Assembly (NCBI RefSeq): GCF_000143765.1
Contig: NZ_GL379772.1
Coordinates: 62,001 to 126,000 of the forward strand
Length of the DNA stretch: 64,000 nt
Direction of reading: 5' to 3'
DNA from: Sphingobacterium spiritivorum ATCC 33861
GTDB taxonomy: Bacteria; Bacteroidota; Bacteroidia; Sphingobacteriales; Sphingobacteriaceae
Shown here: one piece after another, positions 1 to 8,868 of the stretch
Position numbering within the stretch: the first letter of the stretch is position 1
Layout of the letters: each line of letters opens with the position of its first letter
Translations under genes and position numbers: made by a program
The notes under the pieces: model-generated
Database searches by the model: none
Told to the model about the DNA's origin: nothing
Seen by the model: only the letters and a program-made list of their open reading frames with translations

Positions 1-102
1 TATTGCAAAGTAAAACACCTGCCTCTAACTTTGTCAGAAAGAGATGTTGTCGAAAATGGAAGAAAGTTCTATGCAGACAAATCAGGAAAAGAAGTAAAAT
101 AG
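1..102 (+). CDS. C-terminal end of an unidentified protein (cut by window edge)
   Basis: An open frame without stops runs from base 1 to a TAG at 100-102 and gives 33 residues ending in Ser-Gly-Lys-Glu-Val-Lys. Its start lies outside the window. The segment is rich in Lys and Glu and has no motif that I recognise, so no function is proposed. A real gene is likely because the frame is open right up to the edge and ends in a hydrophilic tail, but 33 codons could also be open by chance. The 242 bases after it hold no gene and no clear hairpin. Confidence 0.45.
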   Translation, partial: YCKVKHLPLTLSERDVVENGRKFYADKSGKEVK

Positions 103-344
103 ATGTCTCTCTGCAAAAAACATAATGCTAAATATACCTGTTGATGGTAATAATTTAAACAAAAGGTAGCCGCTTAGAATACAGTACCTGAATCGGACAC
201 TGCATTTTTATTTTCAGGGCTTTGTTACAATACAAACAACCTTATACCTTATTTAATAATTATTAATCAAAAAAAACAACAAATATTCTTTAAATGTAAT
301 TTCTTTATTCTATTTTTATAATAAATACCTATTATATCTGTACT

Positions 345-1517
345 ATGATGAAATTACTCGCCTATCTACTTTTGTCTTTGACTGTCTGCGCTATGGTATC
401 TTGCAAAAAAGATGTTATTGAAGACAAAAAACCACCCATAATTGAACAGAAGGTACGTTCAAAAAAAGAGATTGTAGATTCGCTGAAAAATGACCTTATA
501 AAAAAAGGATACTCGGTATCAACTCCTGTGGTGAATCAGGACAGTTCAAAAGTAAGCTTTCAGGTTTCAAGAGCAAATAGTATAAAAGAATTTGGTGTTT
601 TTGAACCCGGTGGCGGAGCAGACCAAAAAACATATCCCGACCTGTATACAGGCAGTGTATTTAATGGAAATGTATTTGTCAAAGAAGGGATATTCTCCTC
701 CGGATTACCCCTTGAAGGAAAAACGTTGCCTCTACATCAGGATATTGTGATTGTCGGAAAAAATAATGTGAAGATCGCGGAAGGAAAGCAAATTGAACTG
801 CGAAATTCTAATCTCAAACAGTTTCAATCTGATATACTGAGAAAAATCGGCGAGCCAACCATTGATCAGCATGTAGGAGATGTATCCCTTAAAACCGGAT
901 TTTTCTCCAGCTTTAGCGATGTCAAAGATTCTGTATTTTTTAACAGGTCTAACATGTACTGGGATAGCTTTAAGCCGGGTGTAGGCTTACTGGAATTCGA
1001 CACAGACAATGCCGTTGTCCCGGGAAAAGGTACTTTTGCTTTCTTCAGACAAGATTATTACAGCATAAAAATAGATACAACAAAATCGGGCTGGAAATTC
1101 TTAGAAGAAGAGCTTAGTAGTGCTTTACAAGCGGAACGCATGCCTATATTTATAAATTCCATTACTTATGGCCGATATGGCTTCGTAACTATCGAAGGTA
1201 ACCAGTCACAGGAAATATTGGCAATGCTGAATAAGGCTATAGCTAATTTTGATAGTTTATCCGAATTTGAACGCAATATTTTAAGCAAATCTACCATTCG
1301 ATGCTTCTTTTTTGGAACACCTGAAGACTGGAGATTCAGCCAACTGCTCCAATCTTCATTAGGAAGATTGCAGTTGTTTACCGAAATTATGAAACAAAAG
1401 ACTTACAAATTCAGATCCTTCGGAGATGCTCCGACCTTTTATACCTTTTCTTCCGTCAAGGATAATTCCGCATTTATGGGATCTACTTTAGAAAGAAAGG
1501 TTGAATTCGATTTGTAG
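345..1517 (+). CDS. Lipoprotein of unknown function
   Basis: This encodes 390 residues with a lipoprotein signal peptide: a hydrophobic stretch at about residues 4-17 and a lipobox ending in Val-Ser-Cys at about residue 20, followed by a charged Lys/Asp linker. The mature protein should be tethered to a membrane, in this phylum often the outer membrane facing the periplasm or the surface. I recognise no domain. The body is a mix of short beta-like segments rich in Gly, Phe and Asp. The start may be the ATG at 345 or the next codon at 348, which makes no functional difference. The gene stands alone on the plus strand and ends 46 bases before a strong bidirectional hairpin terminator. A hypothetical secreted lipoprotein is the safest call. 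Confidence 0.75.
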   Translation: MMKLLAYLLLSLTVCAMVSCKKDVIEDKKPPIIEQKVRSKKEIVDSLKNDLIKKGYSVSTPVVNQDSSKVSFQVSRANSIKEFGVFEPGGGADQKTYPDLYTGSVFNGNVFVKEGIFSSGLPLEGKTLPLHQDIVIVGKNNVKIAEGKQIELRNSNLKQFQSDILRKIGEPTIDQHVGDVSLKTGFFSSFSDVKDSVFFNRSNMYWDSFKPGVGLLEFDTDNAVVPGKGTFAFFRQDYYSIKIDTTKSGWKFLEEELSSALQAERMPIFINSITYGRYGFVTIEGNQSQEILAMLNKAIANFDSLSEFERNILSKSTIRCFFFGTPEDWRFSQLLQSSLGRLQLFTEIMKQKTYKFRSFGDAPTFYTFSSVKDNSAFMGSTLERKVEFDL

Positions 1518-1563
1518 CATTAGTCCGAATACTAATGCCTGAACATAAATTGAAAGAGCAAGT

Positions 1564-1598
1564 CCGGGGGCTGTATTTTAAACAAATACAGCCCCCGG
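1564..1598. terminator. Bidirectional intrinsic terminator
   Basis: A perfect 15-bp stem (arm CCGGGGGCTGTATTT) closes a 5-base loop and is followed on the plus strand by a T-rich stretch (TCTTTT). It lies between two converging genes, the lipoprotein at 345-1517 and the small gene at 1630-1902, and should end transcripts from both. Confidence 0.85.
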
Positions 1599-1629
1599 AA
1601 TCTTTTAGGAATAACTTTTAATTAGTTTG

Positions 1630-1902
1630 CTATTCCTCAAAAAGCTCTATGTCAGCGTTCTCTTCATTTATGAGAATAACATTTCCTGTAAATTTATTGT
1701 CTTCCCATACTTCAGCCAGATATTTATTATCCAGATATGCAGGAACATCAACACCATCTTCCGCATTGCTGTGAACATACACCAACTTAGCGGTATCCAC
1801 ACGTTTTAGTTTAGCCAGAAACTTCAGGTGTTCACTTTTTAGGGTAATGCTCACTAATTTCTTAGTGTCAAAAGCCTGATCTTTAAATATTACAATACTC
1901 AT
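1630..1902 (-). CDS. Small hypothetical protein, 90 residues
   Basis: A soluble 90-residue acidic protein with no signal peptide, no membrane segment and no motif that I know. It is rich in Lys at the N-terminal half and in Asp/Glu at the end (tail Ile-Glu-Leu-Phe-Glu-Glu). The alternating hydrophobic pattern suggests a small beta-rich domain. The minus-strand reading is preferred over the overlapping plus-strand frame at 1627-1809, which has a Cys/Ile-rich composition typical of antisense translation. It converges on the terminator at 1564-1598. No function is proposed. Confidence 0.6.
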   Translation of the reverse strand: MSIVIFKDQAFDTKKLVSITLKSEHLKFLAKLKRVDTAKLVYVHSNAEDGVDVPAYLDNKYLAEVWEDNKFTGNVILINEENADIELFEE

Positions 1903-2098
1903 AATCTTATGTATTTAGTATATTTTCTTTTTGATCACTCTATATTATTTCCTATCTCTCCTGACACTTGAATATTGAAAACGTATATTTTCAAGAGTAT
2001 GATGATGTTACAATATAACAATTTGCAGTGGGTTTGTTTTTATAAATTAAATAATTTATTTAGATTATTTCCTTATTAAATTCTTTTGAATCAGAATA

Positions 2099-3682
2099 TT
2101 ATTTATTAAAGTCTATTTGCTTTTTATTCCATCTGTTGTAGAAATAGGGTAGCGCATGCTGAAAGCCTACATAATCTTTATTTTCCACATCAGTCCACCC
2201 GACCTCTGCATAAGCAGCAATACGAGGAAATGTCTGTTTATACATATCCTTCACATCAAGAATCCATTCCCCCCACATCTGACATCCCAGGCCTAGTATT
2301 TTAGCATGATACTGTTTATCCAGGCCTTCAGGAACCGGATCAAAGCTATATGCTTTTTCCAGTGAAATATTACTGTAATCCAGATAGGTCGCTTCATGGT
2401 AAGAATTTACAATAGCATATCCGTTGCGTGCTGCTTCTTTCATCAGATCGACATTGCCTTTCCAAAACTGAATAATAGCGGATTTTGAAAGTGTCCCCGT
2501 GACAGGTGCAGCATCCTGATTATAGTCATGTAACTTTGCGCCCATAATATCATTCCAACCCATCATCCGCTTATTATTTTTTTCCAAAAAATTAGAAATG
2601 CCATTGGTGAAGGAGATCTGAAGATCTGCCGGTGAAATTAAAGCGTGCTTTTTCATATAAGCCTGAACTTCCGGAGAATCGTTCCATTGATTGTATTTAA
2701 CCTCATCACCACCAATATGGATCACATCTGAAGGAAACATAGTGATCACTTCGCTCAATACATCCTGAAGAAACCCGATTACCTTTGGATCCGTCACATC
2801 AAAAACATCATATTTCACACCAAAACTCGCAGGTACTTTTATAGGAAGTTTGGTGACACCAAGCCAGGGGTAAGAAGCTATTGCAGCACTGGCATGTCCG
2901 GGCATTTCTATTTCCGGTACAATATTTATATGACGCGCTTTAGCATAGGCTACAATTTCTTTTACATCGGCACGGGTATAATACCCCTCCAATGGCTTTC
3001 TGTCATACTTATCACTATTCCAGCCACCTATTTGGGTTGAATCTCTCCGCGCACCTATTTTGGTAAGATTGGGATATTTCTCTATGGCCAGTCTCCATCC
3101 CTGATCTTCAGTAAGATGCCAATGAAATACATTCATTTTCAGAGCAGCCATTTCATCCAGTAGAGTCTTTACCACATCTTTACCTTTGTAAGCCCTTCCC
3201 TCATCCAGCATATAACTCCGCCAGGAAAATCGTGGTTTATCGCTGATCTTTATACACCCAAGCTTTGCAATGCCTGATTCTTTTTTTATTAATTGTCTTA
3301 ACGTCTGAATACCATAAAAAACACCTGTTGAAGTCGGTGCTTCTATCCGGATACCTGATCTATCGACTTCCAGATGGTATCCCTCAGCCCCCAGTTCCTG
3401 CCGCAATGTTATATTGATTAATAAATGAATACCGGCCTGTTTGGGAGATGTTACTTTTGATGATTTCAAACCTTGCTCATCTTTTAAAATTTCAGCAATA
3501 AAGGTGACCTCATTATCCACCTTACCATTTGTATAGATACCGATATTGTTTTTGATCAGATATTCACCTTTTTTCTCTAAAACAGAAGCCGGCCGGGGAA
3601 TCACATCAATAGCCTTTGCTTTTAGTGACATTGCAAAGACTAAGATCCATAAGCAACATATTACTTTACAAACTTTATTCAT
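2099..3682 (-). CDS. Beta-N-acetylhexosaminidase, GH20, secreted
   Basis: This 527-residue protein has a signal peptide (about residues 1-24, ending Lys-Ala-Lys-Ala), a GH20 N-terminal alpha/beta domain (about 25-145) and a GH20 catalytic barrel (about 150-500). Signature parts are visible: Arg-Ser-Tyr-Met-Leu-Asp-Glu near 155, HWHLTEDQGW at 187-196, and HIGGDEV at 322-328 with the catalytic Asp326-Glu327 pair that acts by substrate-assisted catalysis. Known members release terminal GlcNAc or GalNAc from glycans in the periplasm or at the surface. There is no extra C-terminal carbohydrate-binding module, so it is of minimal length. It is transcribed divergently from an ECF sigma factor gene at 3877. 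A role with uptake locus 1 is possible but is inferred from proximity only. Confidence 0.92.
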   Translation of the reverse strand: MNKVCKVICCLWILVFAMSLKAKAIDVIPRPASVLEKKGEYLIKNNIGIYTNGKVDNEVTFIAEILKDEQGLKSSKVTSPKQAGIHLLINITLRQELGAEGYHLEVDRSGIRIEAPTSTGVFYGIQTLRQLIKKESGIAKLGCIKISDKPRFSWRSYMLDEGRAYKGKDVVKTLLDEMAALKMNVFHWHLTEDQGWRLAIEKYPNLTKIGARRDSTQIGGWNSDKYDRKPLEGYYTRADVKEIVAYAKARHINIVPEIEMPGHASAAIASYPWLGVTKLPIKVPASFGVKYDVFDVTDPKVIGFLQDVLSEVITMFPSDVIHIGGDEVKYNQWNDSPEVQAYMKKHALISPADLQISFTNGISNFLEKNNKRMMGWNDIMGAKLHDYNQDAAPVTGTLSKSAIIQFWKGNVDLMKEAARNGYAIVNSYHEATYLDYSNISLEKAYSFDPVPEGLDKQYHAKILGLGCQMWGEWILDVKDMYKQTFPRIAAYAEVGWTDVENKDYVGFQHALPYFYNRWNKKQIDFNK

Positions 3683-3876
3683 ACAGTTATTATTTAAATT
3701 TTGATACCATTTAACGTTTAGGCTTATTAAACATTTTTGCTATTACTTGCAAAATACAATTGCACTACTTAACTTAGACAACAATCACACTGTGGGATCA
3801 ATGGTTTTATTAACACAAAAATCAAACCACCAACCTTAACTATACCAAATCAACCATTGGTACAATTATATTGATC

Positions 3877-4449
3877 ATGAAATCGTATCATACTCTTTCA
3901 GATGAAGAACTGATTGTATTGACAAAAGCCGATGATCAGGATGCATTTTCTATACTCTACAGCAGACATAAACTCGCGCTTTACACTCATACTTATCAGA
4001 AAACAGGAGATCTGGAGCAGGCAAAAGATCTGATTCAGGAACTGTTCACCAATTTATGGGACCGGCGTTTTGCGTTACCACAAATTATTAATATTCAGGC
4101 CTATCTGCACACTATACTTCGTAACCGCTTACTGGACTATTTTGCACATAGCAAAGTAGAAAATAAATATCTGGATTCTCTTCAGGAATTTATAAATAAA
4201 GGCCATTGTTCAACAGATCAATACATTGTAGAAGCAGAATTCACCGCATATATCCAAAGGACTGTCAACGCATTACCACCAAAAATGCGGGAAGTATATA
4301 CAATGAGCAGGAATACCCCAAAAAGTCACAGAGAAATAGCAGAAGAATTAGGAATCTCCGAATCTACAGTAAAAAATCATATAAAAGCCGCATTAAAAAT
4401 TATCCGGGGAAAATTGAATCGTTTACTGACATTTCTGTTCTTTATCTGA
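3877..4449 (+). CDS. ECF sigma-70 factor (Bacteroidota FecI-like)
   Basis: About 190 residues with sigma region 2 (about 20-85, including DLIQELFTNLWDRR, the core-binding and -10 recognition part) and region 4 (about 125-180, with an HTH reading IAEELGISESTVKNHI). This matches the large Bacteroidota ECF subfamily that usually works with FecR anti-sigma factors and SusC/SusD operons. I chose the ATG at 3877 over a TTG two codons upstream. No FecR gene is adjacent: the neighbours are a divergent GH20 hexosaminidase and a converging LytTR gene, so its partner is unknown. The C-terminus ends in a hydrophobic Leu/Phe run, common in this group. Confidence 0.9.
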   Translation: MKSYHTLSDEELIVLTKADDQDAFSILYSRHKLALYTHTYQKTGDLEQAKDLIQELFTNLWDRRFALPQIINIQAYLHTILRNRLLDYFAHSKVENKYLDSLQEFINKGHCSTDQYIVEAEFTAYIQRTVNALPPKMREVYTMSRNTPKSHREIAEELGISESTVKNHIKAALKIIRGKLNRLLTFLFFI

Positions 4450-4618
4450 TTTATCACGTATAGCTGAAATTTCAGCCGTTTCATCATACACATCAGAAAT
4501 TCACACAAAAAATCAAAGAACTTTAAAACCAATACATACAAAATATATGATTACTCTCCTTCACGCACATTTTATTTTTCCAGTCATTCTTTTAAATTAT
4601 TATGATCATTGCGATTCA

Positions 4619-4993
4619 CTAATATAAAGAATATGTCTTTGAGCCATTTTTAAATATATGTTCTACTTCCTGAGTTAACTTAAAAGCGGCAATGCTAAAC
4701 TCCAGACGGATGCCACTTTCCAGCTCTATTTGTTTCTCCCGGTTATGAATACACTTCAGATATTGAAGATTTACCACAAGGGACCTGCTCACTCTTATAA
4801 AGTAAGGGTGAGACAACTCTTCAAGCACAGTCTTAATATTTTTTTTTATGACATATCCTTTCTCATTCCTTCGGACTAATTCAGTATGTGCCCCCATAGA
4901 GACACAATGCGTAATATCTGCAGCCGAGATAATAAGCGTTACGTCACGTTCTTTTATCAGATATTTCAAAGATTCTATACTGGTCATATACAT
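4619..4993 (-). CDS. Stand-alone LytTR DNA-binding protein
   Basis: This 124-residue protein consists almost only of a LytTR DNA-binding domain, with the hallmark stretch HPYFIRVSRSLVVNLQYL at about residues 63-80 (usual pattern F-x-R-x-H/S-R-S-x-x-V-N). LytTR proteins are normally response-regulator outputs with an N-terminal receiver domain. Here the receiver is absent, and the protein starts only about 20 residues before the domain. It is convergent with the ECF sigma gene at 3877 and lies 153 bases downstream of the secreted putative glycosidase at 5147-7222 on the same strand. It probably regulates a nearby promoter without phosphorylation, which is inference. No terminator or clear promoter was seen around it. 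Confidence 0.8.
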   Translation of the reverse strand: MYMTSIESLKYLIKERDVTLIISAADITHCVSMGAHTELVRRNEKGYVIKKNIKTVLEELSHPYFIRVSRSLVVNLQYLKCIHNREKQIELESGIRLEFSIAAFKLTQEVEHIFKNGSKTYSLY

Positions 4994-5146
4994 TTAATAT
5001 ATTTATTAATCCTTCTCCTTTCAATAAAGTCATTTGTTCTATAGCTAGTATGTCCAATCTATTATTGAACTATAAGATCATTCGAACATCGTTTTAAACT
5101 ATCATTTACAGAAAATATGTATCTAAATCTACTTCAAGATAGTGAT

Positions 5147-7222
5147 CTATAGTCCTAAATTCACCAGATAATAAAAGCCTAATGCCCAATCCTGATCATT
5201 TGCATAAGGATCATAAAATCCTGCCATTTTTCCATCCACACGTTGAGGATATAGATAAGCACAATAGCCACGCCCTTCTTCTGAAAATAGATTCAGGTTA
5301 TTTCGCACAATATTTTCAGCACGCTGCTGGTAGTTTTTATCTTTTGTACACTGATAATAATAGTGATATGCAGCTGCAGTGATTGCACTCCAGTAATGCG
5401 GGAAGGTATCACCCCAAAACTCATACTTTCCAAACCAATATCCATCCCAATGCCGGATACTGATCTCATTCATATGATAGCTGGGCTGGAAACCTGCAAA
5501 AGCTTCCAGTACGGGCATTTGTCTTTTTGCCTCATCTAAATATTTCTGGATTCCGGTTTCCAGATAGAGTTCACAAAGAAGTTGTATAGATGGTGCAACT
5601 ATGCTCTGTTCATAATTTACTTCTGAAATAGGGTAAAATAATCCGTTAGCAATGTATGTATCTCCTATTTTCAAATAATCTGCTAACAGGCTTTTATATT
5701 CTTCCTGCATTCCGGCATCTTTCAAAACATTCAATCCCAGGCGTACAGGAGTACCGATAGAATAAAAGCCATGCCCGAAGTGACTATACATCGATTTCAT
5801 AGTTTTAAATCCATCTGTTGCATACTGCGGATCACCACTAACTTTATACATAAGAAAATAGAATTCAGCTACCCAGGCATAATTATATGCTCTGTTTCTC
5901 GAATCTCTCTTTACCGAAGACCATGTTGTATAATCTTTATACTGTAATTTATTTCGTACAAATTTCACATATTTCACCAGAGATTCTCTGATTTTCTGAT
6001 TTTTAGTCACCAGATATTGTTTAGCTAAAAAAGCCCCCATGCCCAGACGTTCAGCACCCTCATTACGGTCAGCTGGACTCACACTACTCGTATTATTCAT
6101 AAAAATCTTGTCCGTTTCATTATCGTAAACCATATATGCACCGTCACGAGGGTCTGAAGGATCATTCAATTGTTGATGATCTATAATAAAATCTGCACGT
6201 TTAGCAATCAAACTTTCATAATTACCGAATACTATACAATCTATATGTGTACGCTTACCCTTTCCATAATTAATCTCAAATTTCACCTTACCCTTCTCAT
6301 CCATAATTGTTTCTACAACCCACCTTTCTCCTAATTTACTGACCGGAACAGGTTTACCATTTTTAGTGACAGTACAATGCTTCAGCAAATTTTCGTTTCC
6401 CTGTATTTCCACTCGTGCCTTTTCTCCTTTCTGAAAGGTATATTGGTTGCATTGAGCAACTATATTTCCCATTTTCAGTATCTTATTTTGAAAATCGTCC
6501 CAACCTGAATGGGTGAATATTCGCCACTTAACTGATGTCTTTTCTCCGGTTTTCAGCGATATTTCCGGCATCGTCACAGAGATGATACCTCGTGTATTTG
6601 ACATACTTTTTTGCATATCCCTGTCCCAGATTTCATAGTGATCTATCGCTCCGTCCAATACTATCAGCCCCAGATGCGGGGCATTTGCTCCCATATGTGT
6701 GGCATTGATATAAGCTGCATTTCCTCCATCCCATATGTGCGCATGAGTTCGGGAAGTAATACAAGTCTCTGCATTTGGATAATTGTCATTGAAAGGAGTA
6801 TAGATACCTATATCCGAAATAGTAACCGTATGTTTTCCCCGATTAGTAAAAACAAATTCTTCTATCAGATCATTTCCTGTCATACTTCTCTTGACATCCA
6901 CCTGCAAATTGCCAGCCCTGTATGAAAGCTGCTTTCCGGCATTCTTATTTAATACAGGAAGCTCCCATGTTCTTGATGTTCGTATACCATTTACTGTTTC
7001 TGTAAAGTACCCCAACCCCCAACCGTACTTACGGGTAACAGAGCTATATTGTGTACCATCTGTCGCAATCAGCCAATTCATTGATCGATGATCATGAGCG
7101 ATCTTTAAGCTACTTATTGCTCCCGTTTCCGGGTTTGTACGAAAAATTATCTGCTGCGCATAAAGTTGTTGTGTTAAATATGTTAACACAATAAAAATCG
7201 CCAGTATTAATTGTTTACTCAT
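5147..7222 (-). CDS. Secreted putative six-hairpin-type glycoside hydrolase
   Basis: This 691-residue protein has a signal peptide (about 1-23, cleavage after Tyr-Ala-Gln), an N-terminal beta-rich half (about 25-330) and a C-terminal alpha-rich half (about 340-690) with many Trp, Tyr and His residues in repeated helical-hairpin contexts (for example RAYNYAWVAEFYFLMY and FGKYEFWGDTFPHYWSAI). This beta-sandwich plus alpha-barrel plan is typical of six-hairpin glycosidases and of some polysaccharide lyases. I think of the GH154-like or related groups but cannot prove a family. Candidate catalytic acids lie in the aromatic motifs of the second half. It is downstream of SusD of locus 1 on the same strand, separated by a hairpin at 7310-7346, so it may have its own promoter. 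Confidence 0.6.
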   Translation of the reverse strand: MSKQLILAIFIVLTYLTQQLYAQQIIFRTNPETGAISSLKIAHDHRSMNWLIATDGTQYSSVTRKYGWGLGYFTETVNGIRTSRTWELPVLNKNAGKQLSYRAGNLQVDVKRSMTGNDLIEEFVFTNRGKHTVTISDIGIYTPFNDNYPNAETCITSRTHAHIWDGGNAAYINATHMGANAPHLGLIVLDGAIDHYEIWDRDMQKSMSNTRGIISVTMPEISLKTGEKTSVKWRIFTHSGWDDFQNKILKMGNIVAQCNQYTFQKGEKARVEIQGNENLLKHCTVTKNGKPVPVSKLGERWVVETIMDEKGKVKFEINYGKGKRTHIDCIVFGNYESLIAKRADFIIDHQQLNDPSDPRDGAYMVYDNETDKIFMNNTSSVSPADRNEGAERLGMGAFLAKQYLVTKNQKIRESLVKYVKFVRNKLQYKDYTTWSSVKRDSRNRAYNYAWVAEFYFLMYKVSGDPQYATDGFKTMKSMYSHFGHGFYSIGTPVRLGLNVLKDAGMQEEYKSLLADYLKIGDTYIANGLFYPISEVNYEQSIVAPSIQLLCELYLETGIQKYLDEAKRQMPVLEAFAGFQPSYHMNEISIRHWDGYWFGKYEFWGDTFPHYWSAITAAAYHYYYQCTKDKNYQQRAENIVRNNLNLFSEEGRGYCAYLYPQRVDGKMAGFYDPYANDQDWALGFYYLVNLGL

Positions 7223-7309
7223 ATTATTAAAAATAACAGACTGGAAACATTTGATATATGAAAAAAACAGTCTAAAATTAAAATAAGATCAATTATTTTT
7301 TATTCTATA

Positions 7310-7346
7310 AAAGAGAGAATACGCATTATTACTGTATTCTCTCTTT
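7310..7346 (-). terminator. Terminator-like hairpin after SusD of locus 1
   Basis: A perfect 13-bp stem (arm AAAGAGAGAATAC) with an 11-base loop lies 22 bases beyond the SusD stop codon. On the minus strand it is followed by an A/T-rich but not strictly poly-T tract. It probably ends or weakens transcription between SusD and the glycosidase-like gene. Confidence 0.6.
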
Positions 7347-7367
7347 ACTCTGTTTATAAGAATAGAG

Positions 7368-8849
7368 TTAATAGCCTGTATTCTGTTTTATTTTCCCTTT
7401 AGATTCCAGCAAATATGAATTAGGAATCGGGAAAAGAACTTTGTAATCTGCACTATGGCTATTAGCCACACGTCGGTTGAATTCGACATACTTACCATAT
7501 CTGATGAGATCCGTACGTCTGTGTCCTTCACAGTACAACTCATGACCGCGTTCCAGAAGCAGCATATCGAGGAAATTATTCAAATCTCCGTAGTTTGCCA
7601 GAGACAGATTTTCCAGTCCGGCACGCCTGCGCACAGTATTGACAAGATCCATACATTCCTGTGTGACTGTTCCTTGCCGTGCAATGCTCTCTGCCAATGT
7701 CAGTAATACATCAGAATAGCGAAATACAGGCACGTCTATTCCTCCCCTGTCTCCTTTCTGATTAGGATCTACCGTATACTTTACCGGCAAGGCTCCTTTG
7801 ATGAGTTCTCCGGCAGGATTTTGTTCGTTACGTACTGTGCCATCTGCTTTGGACACATATTCGCTTATGATATTGGCAAGACGCTTGTCTTTTTTCTCAA
7901 AAGTATGATAAAAATCCCAGGGCATTCTGTAACCGGACCAGGCTTCAACTGCCGGGTTGGGATATGGATAATCTCCGGGAAGCACATGCGATATCCAGCC
8001 GTTGGCATAGTTTTCAGTGTTACAGGGTATCACCCATATATTCTCATTATTAACCTCCGTATTAAGCGAAAAGCAATCGTAATAATTATCCAACAATCTA
8101 TAACCATATTTTGCATTCATCAGCTCCCGTCCAATCGCTTCCCCCTCTTTCCATCGTTTCTGATGCATATACAGCTTGAGCAACATCATATTGGCCGCTC
8201 CTGCACCAACACGTCCCCATTCGGATCCCTTTAAGGGTAGCATCCGTATCGCATCTTTGAGTTCGGACTCAACCTGAGCCACATATTCAGTCTCCGCAGG
8301 ACGTTCCAGAATAAGCTCAACAACAGGATCTTTCAGTGCTTCGTCCGGCGCGATCGGAACGGGACCGTATATATCCAGCAAACAATATAACAGCCATCCC
8401 CGGAGCGCTTTCAGCTCTCCTATGTACCGCTGCTTGAGTTCATCCCTCACTTCCGATTTTTCAATCTGTAGTATGATATTCCTGATCTGACTTACATTCT
8501 TATATTTCGCGTAAAGCTTTTCTGAATAACGTGGATCAGCAGCTGTCCAACTATGCGTATTAAACAATTCCCAGTTTCCGTTATCTCCCCACTGGCAATC
8601 CATGATATCAGTAGACACCTCTGTATAAATATTAATACCGCCTATGCTGCTGGAGTATACCCCTCCTCCTGAGTAACTATTGATATGGAAGTTATTATAG
8701 GCAGCTGTCACAGCAGATTTAATATCCTCCTCATTTTTGTAAAAATTTTCAGGAAGTATCCTATCGAATTCTTCCCGCTGCAATTCGCACGAAGACATCA
8801 ATCCGAAGAACACAAATACAGCTATATAAAAGAATTTATTTGTTTTCAT
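7368..8849 (-). CDS. SusD/RagB-family nutrient-binding lipoprotein, locus 1
   Basis: A 493-residue lipoprotein: signal sequence with lipobox Met-Ser-Ser-Cys near residue 20, a TPR-like alpha-helical fold, and the typical SusD C-terminal signature around GHELYCEGHRRTDLIRYGKY. SusD proteins sit on the cell surface as a lid over the SusC channel and bind glycans or other oligomers. I chose the ATG at 8849 (protein start Met-Lys-Thr-Asn-Lys) because the longer frame from 8882 would run into the 3' end of SusC and add residues unlike a signal peptide. It follows SusC by 19 bases, so the two are co-transcribed. The substrate cannot be read from the sequence. Confidence 0.92.
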   Translation of the reverse strand: MKTNKFFYIAVFVFFGLMSSCELQREEFDRILPENFYKNEEDIKSAVTAAYNNFHINSYSGGGVYSSSIGGINIYTEVSTDIMDCQWGDNGNWELFNTHSWTAADPRYSEKLYAKYKNVSQIRNIILQIEKSEVRDELKQRYIGELKALRGWLLYCLLDIYGPVPIAPDEALKDPVVELILERPAETEYVAQVESELKDAIRMLPLKGSEWGRVGAGAANMMLLKLYMHQKRWKEGEAIGRELMNAKYGYRLLDNYYDCFSLNTEVNNENIWVIPCNTENYANGWISHVLPGDYPYPNPAVEAWSGYRMPWDFYHTFEKKDKRLANIISEYVSKADGTVRNEQNPAGELIKGALPVKYTVDPNQKGDRGGIDVPVFRYSDVLLTLAESIARQGTVTQECMDLVNTVRRRAGLENLSLANYGDLNNFLDMLLLERGHELYCEGHRRTDLIRYGKYVEFNRRVANSHSADYKVLFPIPNSYLLESKGKIKQNTGY

Positions 8850-8868
8850 TTTTATACGTTTTAAATAG

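Noticed and set aside
1627..1809. Plus-strand frame of 60 codons opposite the gene at 1630-1902
   Set aside because: It begins in the terminator region of the previous gene and has a composition typical of antisense reading. The minus-strand frame is more balanced.
7821..8234. Plus-strand frame of 137 codons within SusD of locus 1
   Set aside because: It is the antisense shadow of a clear SusD lipoprotein gene.
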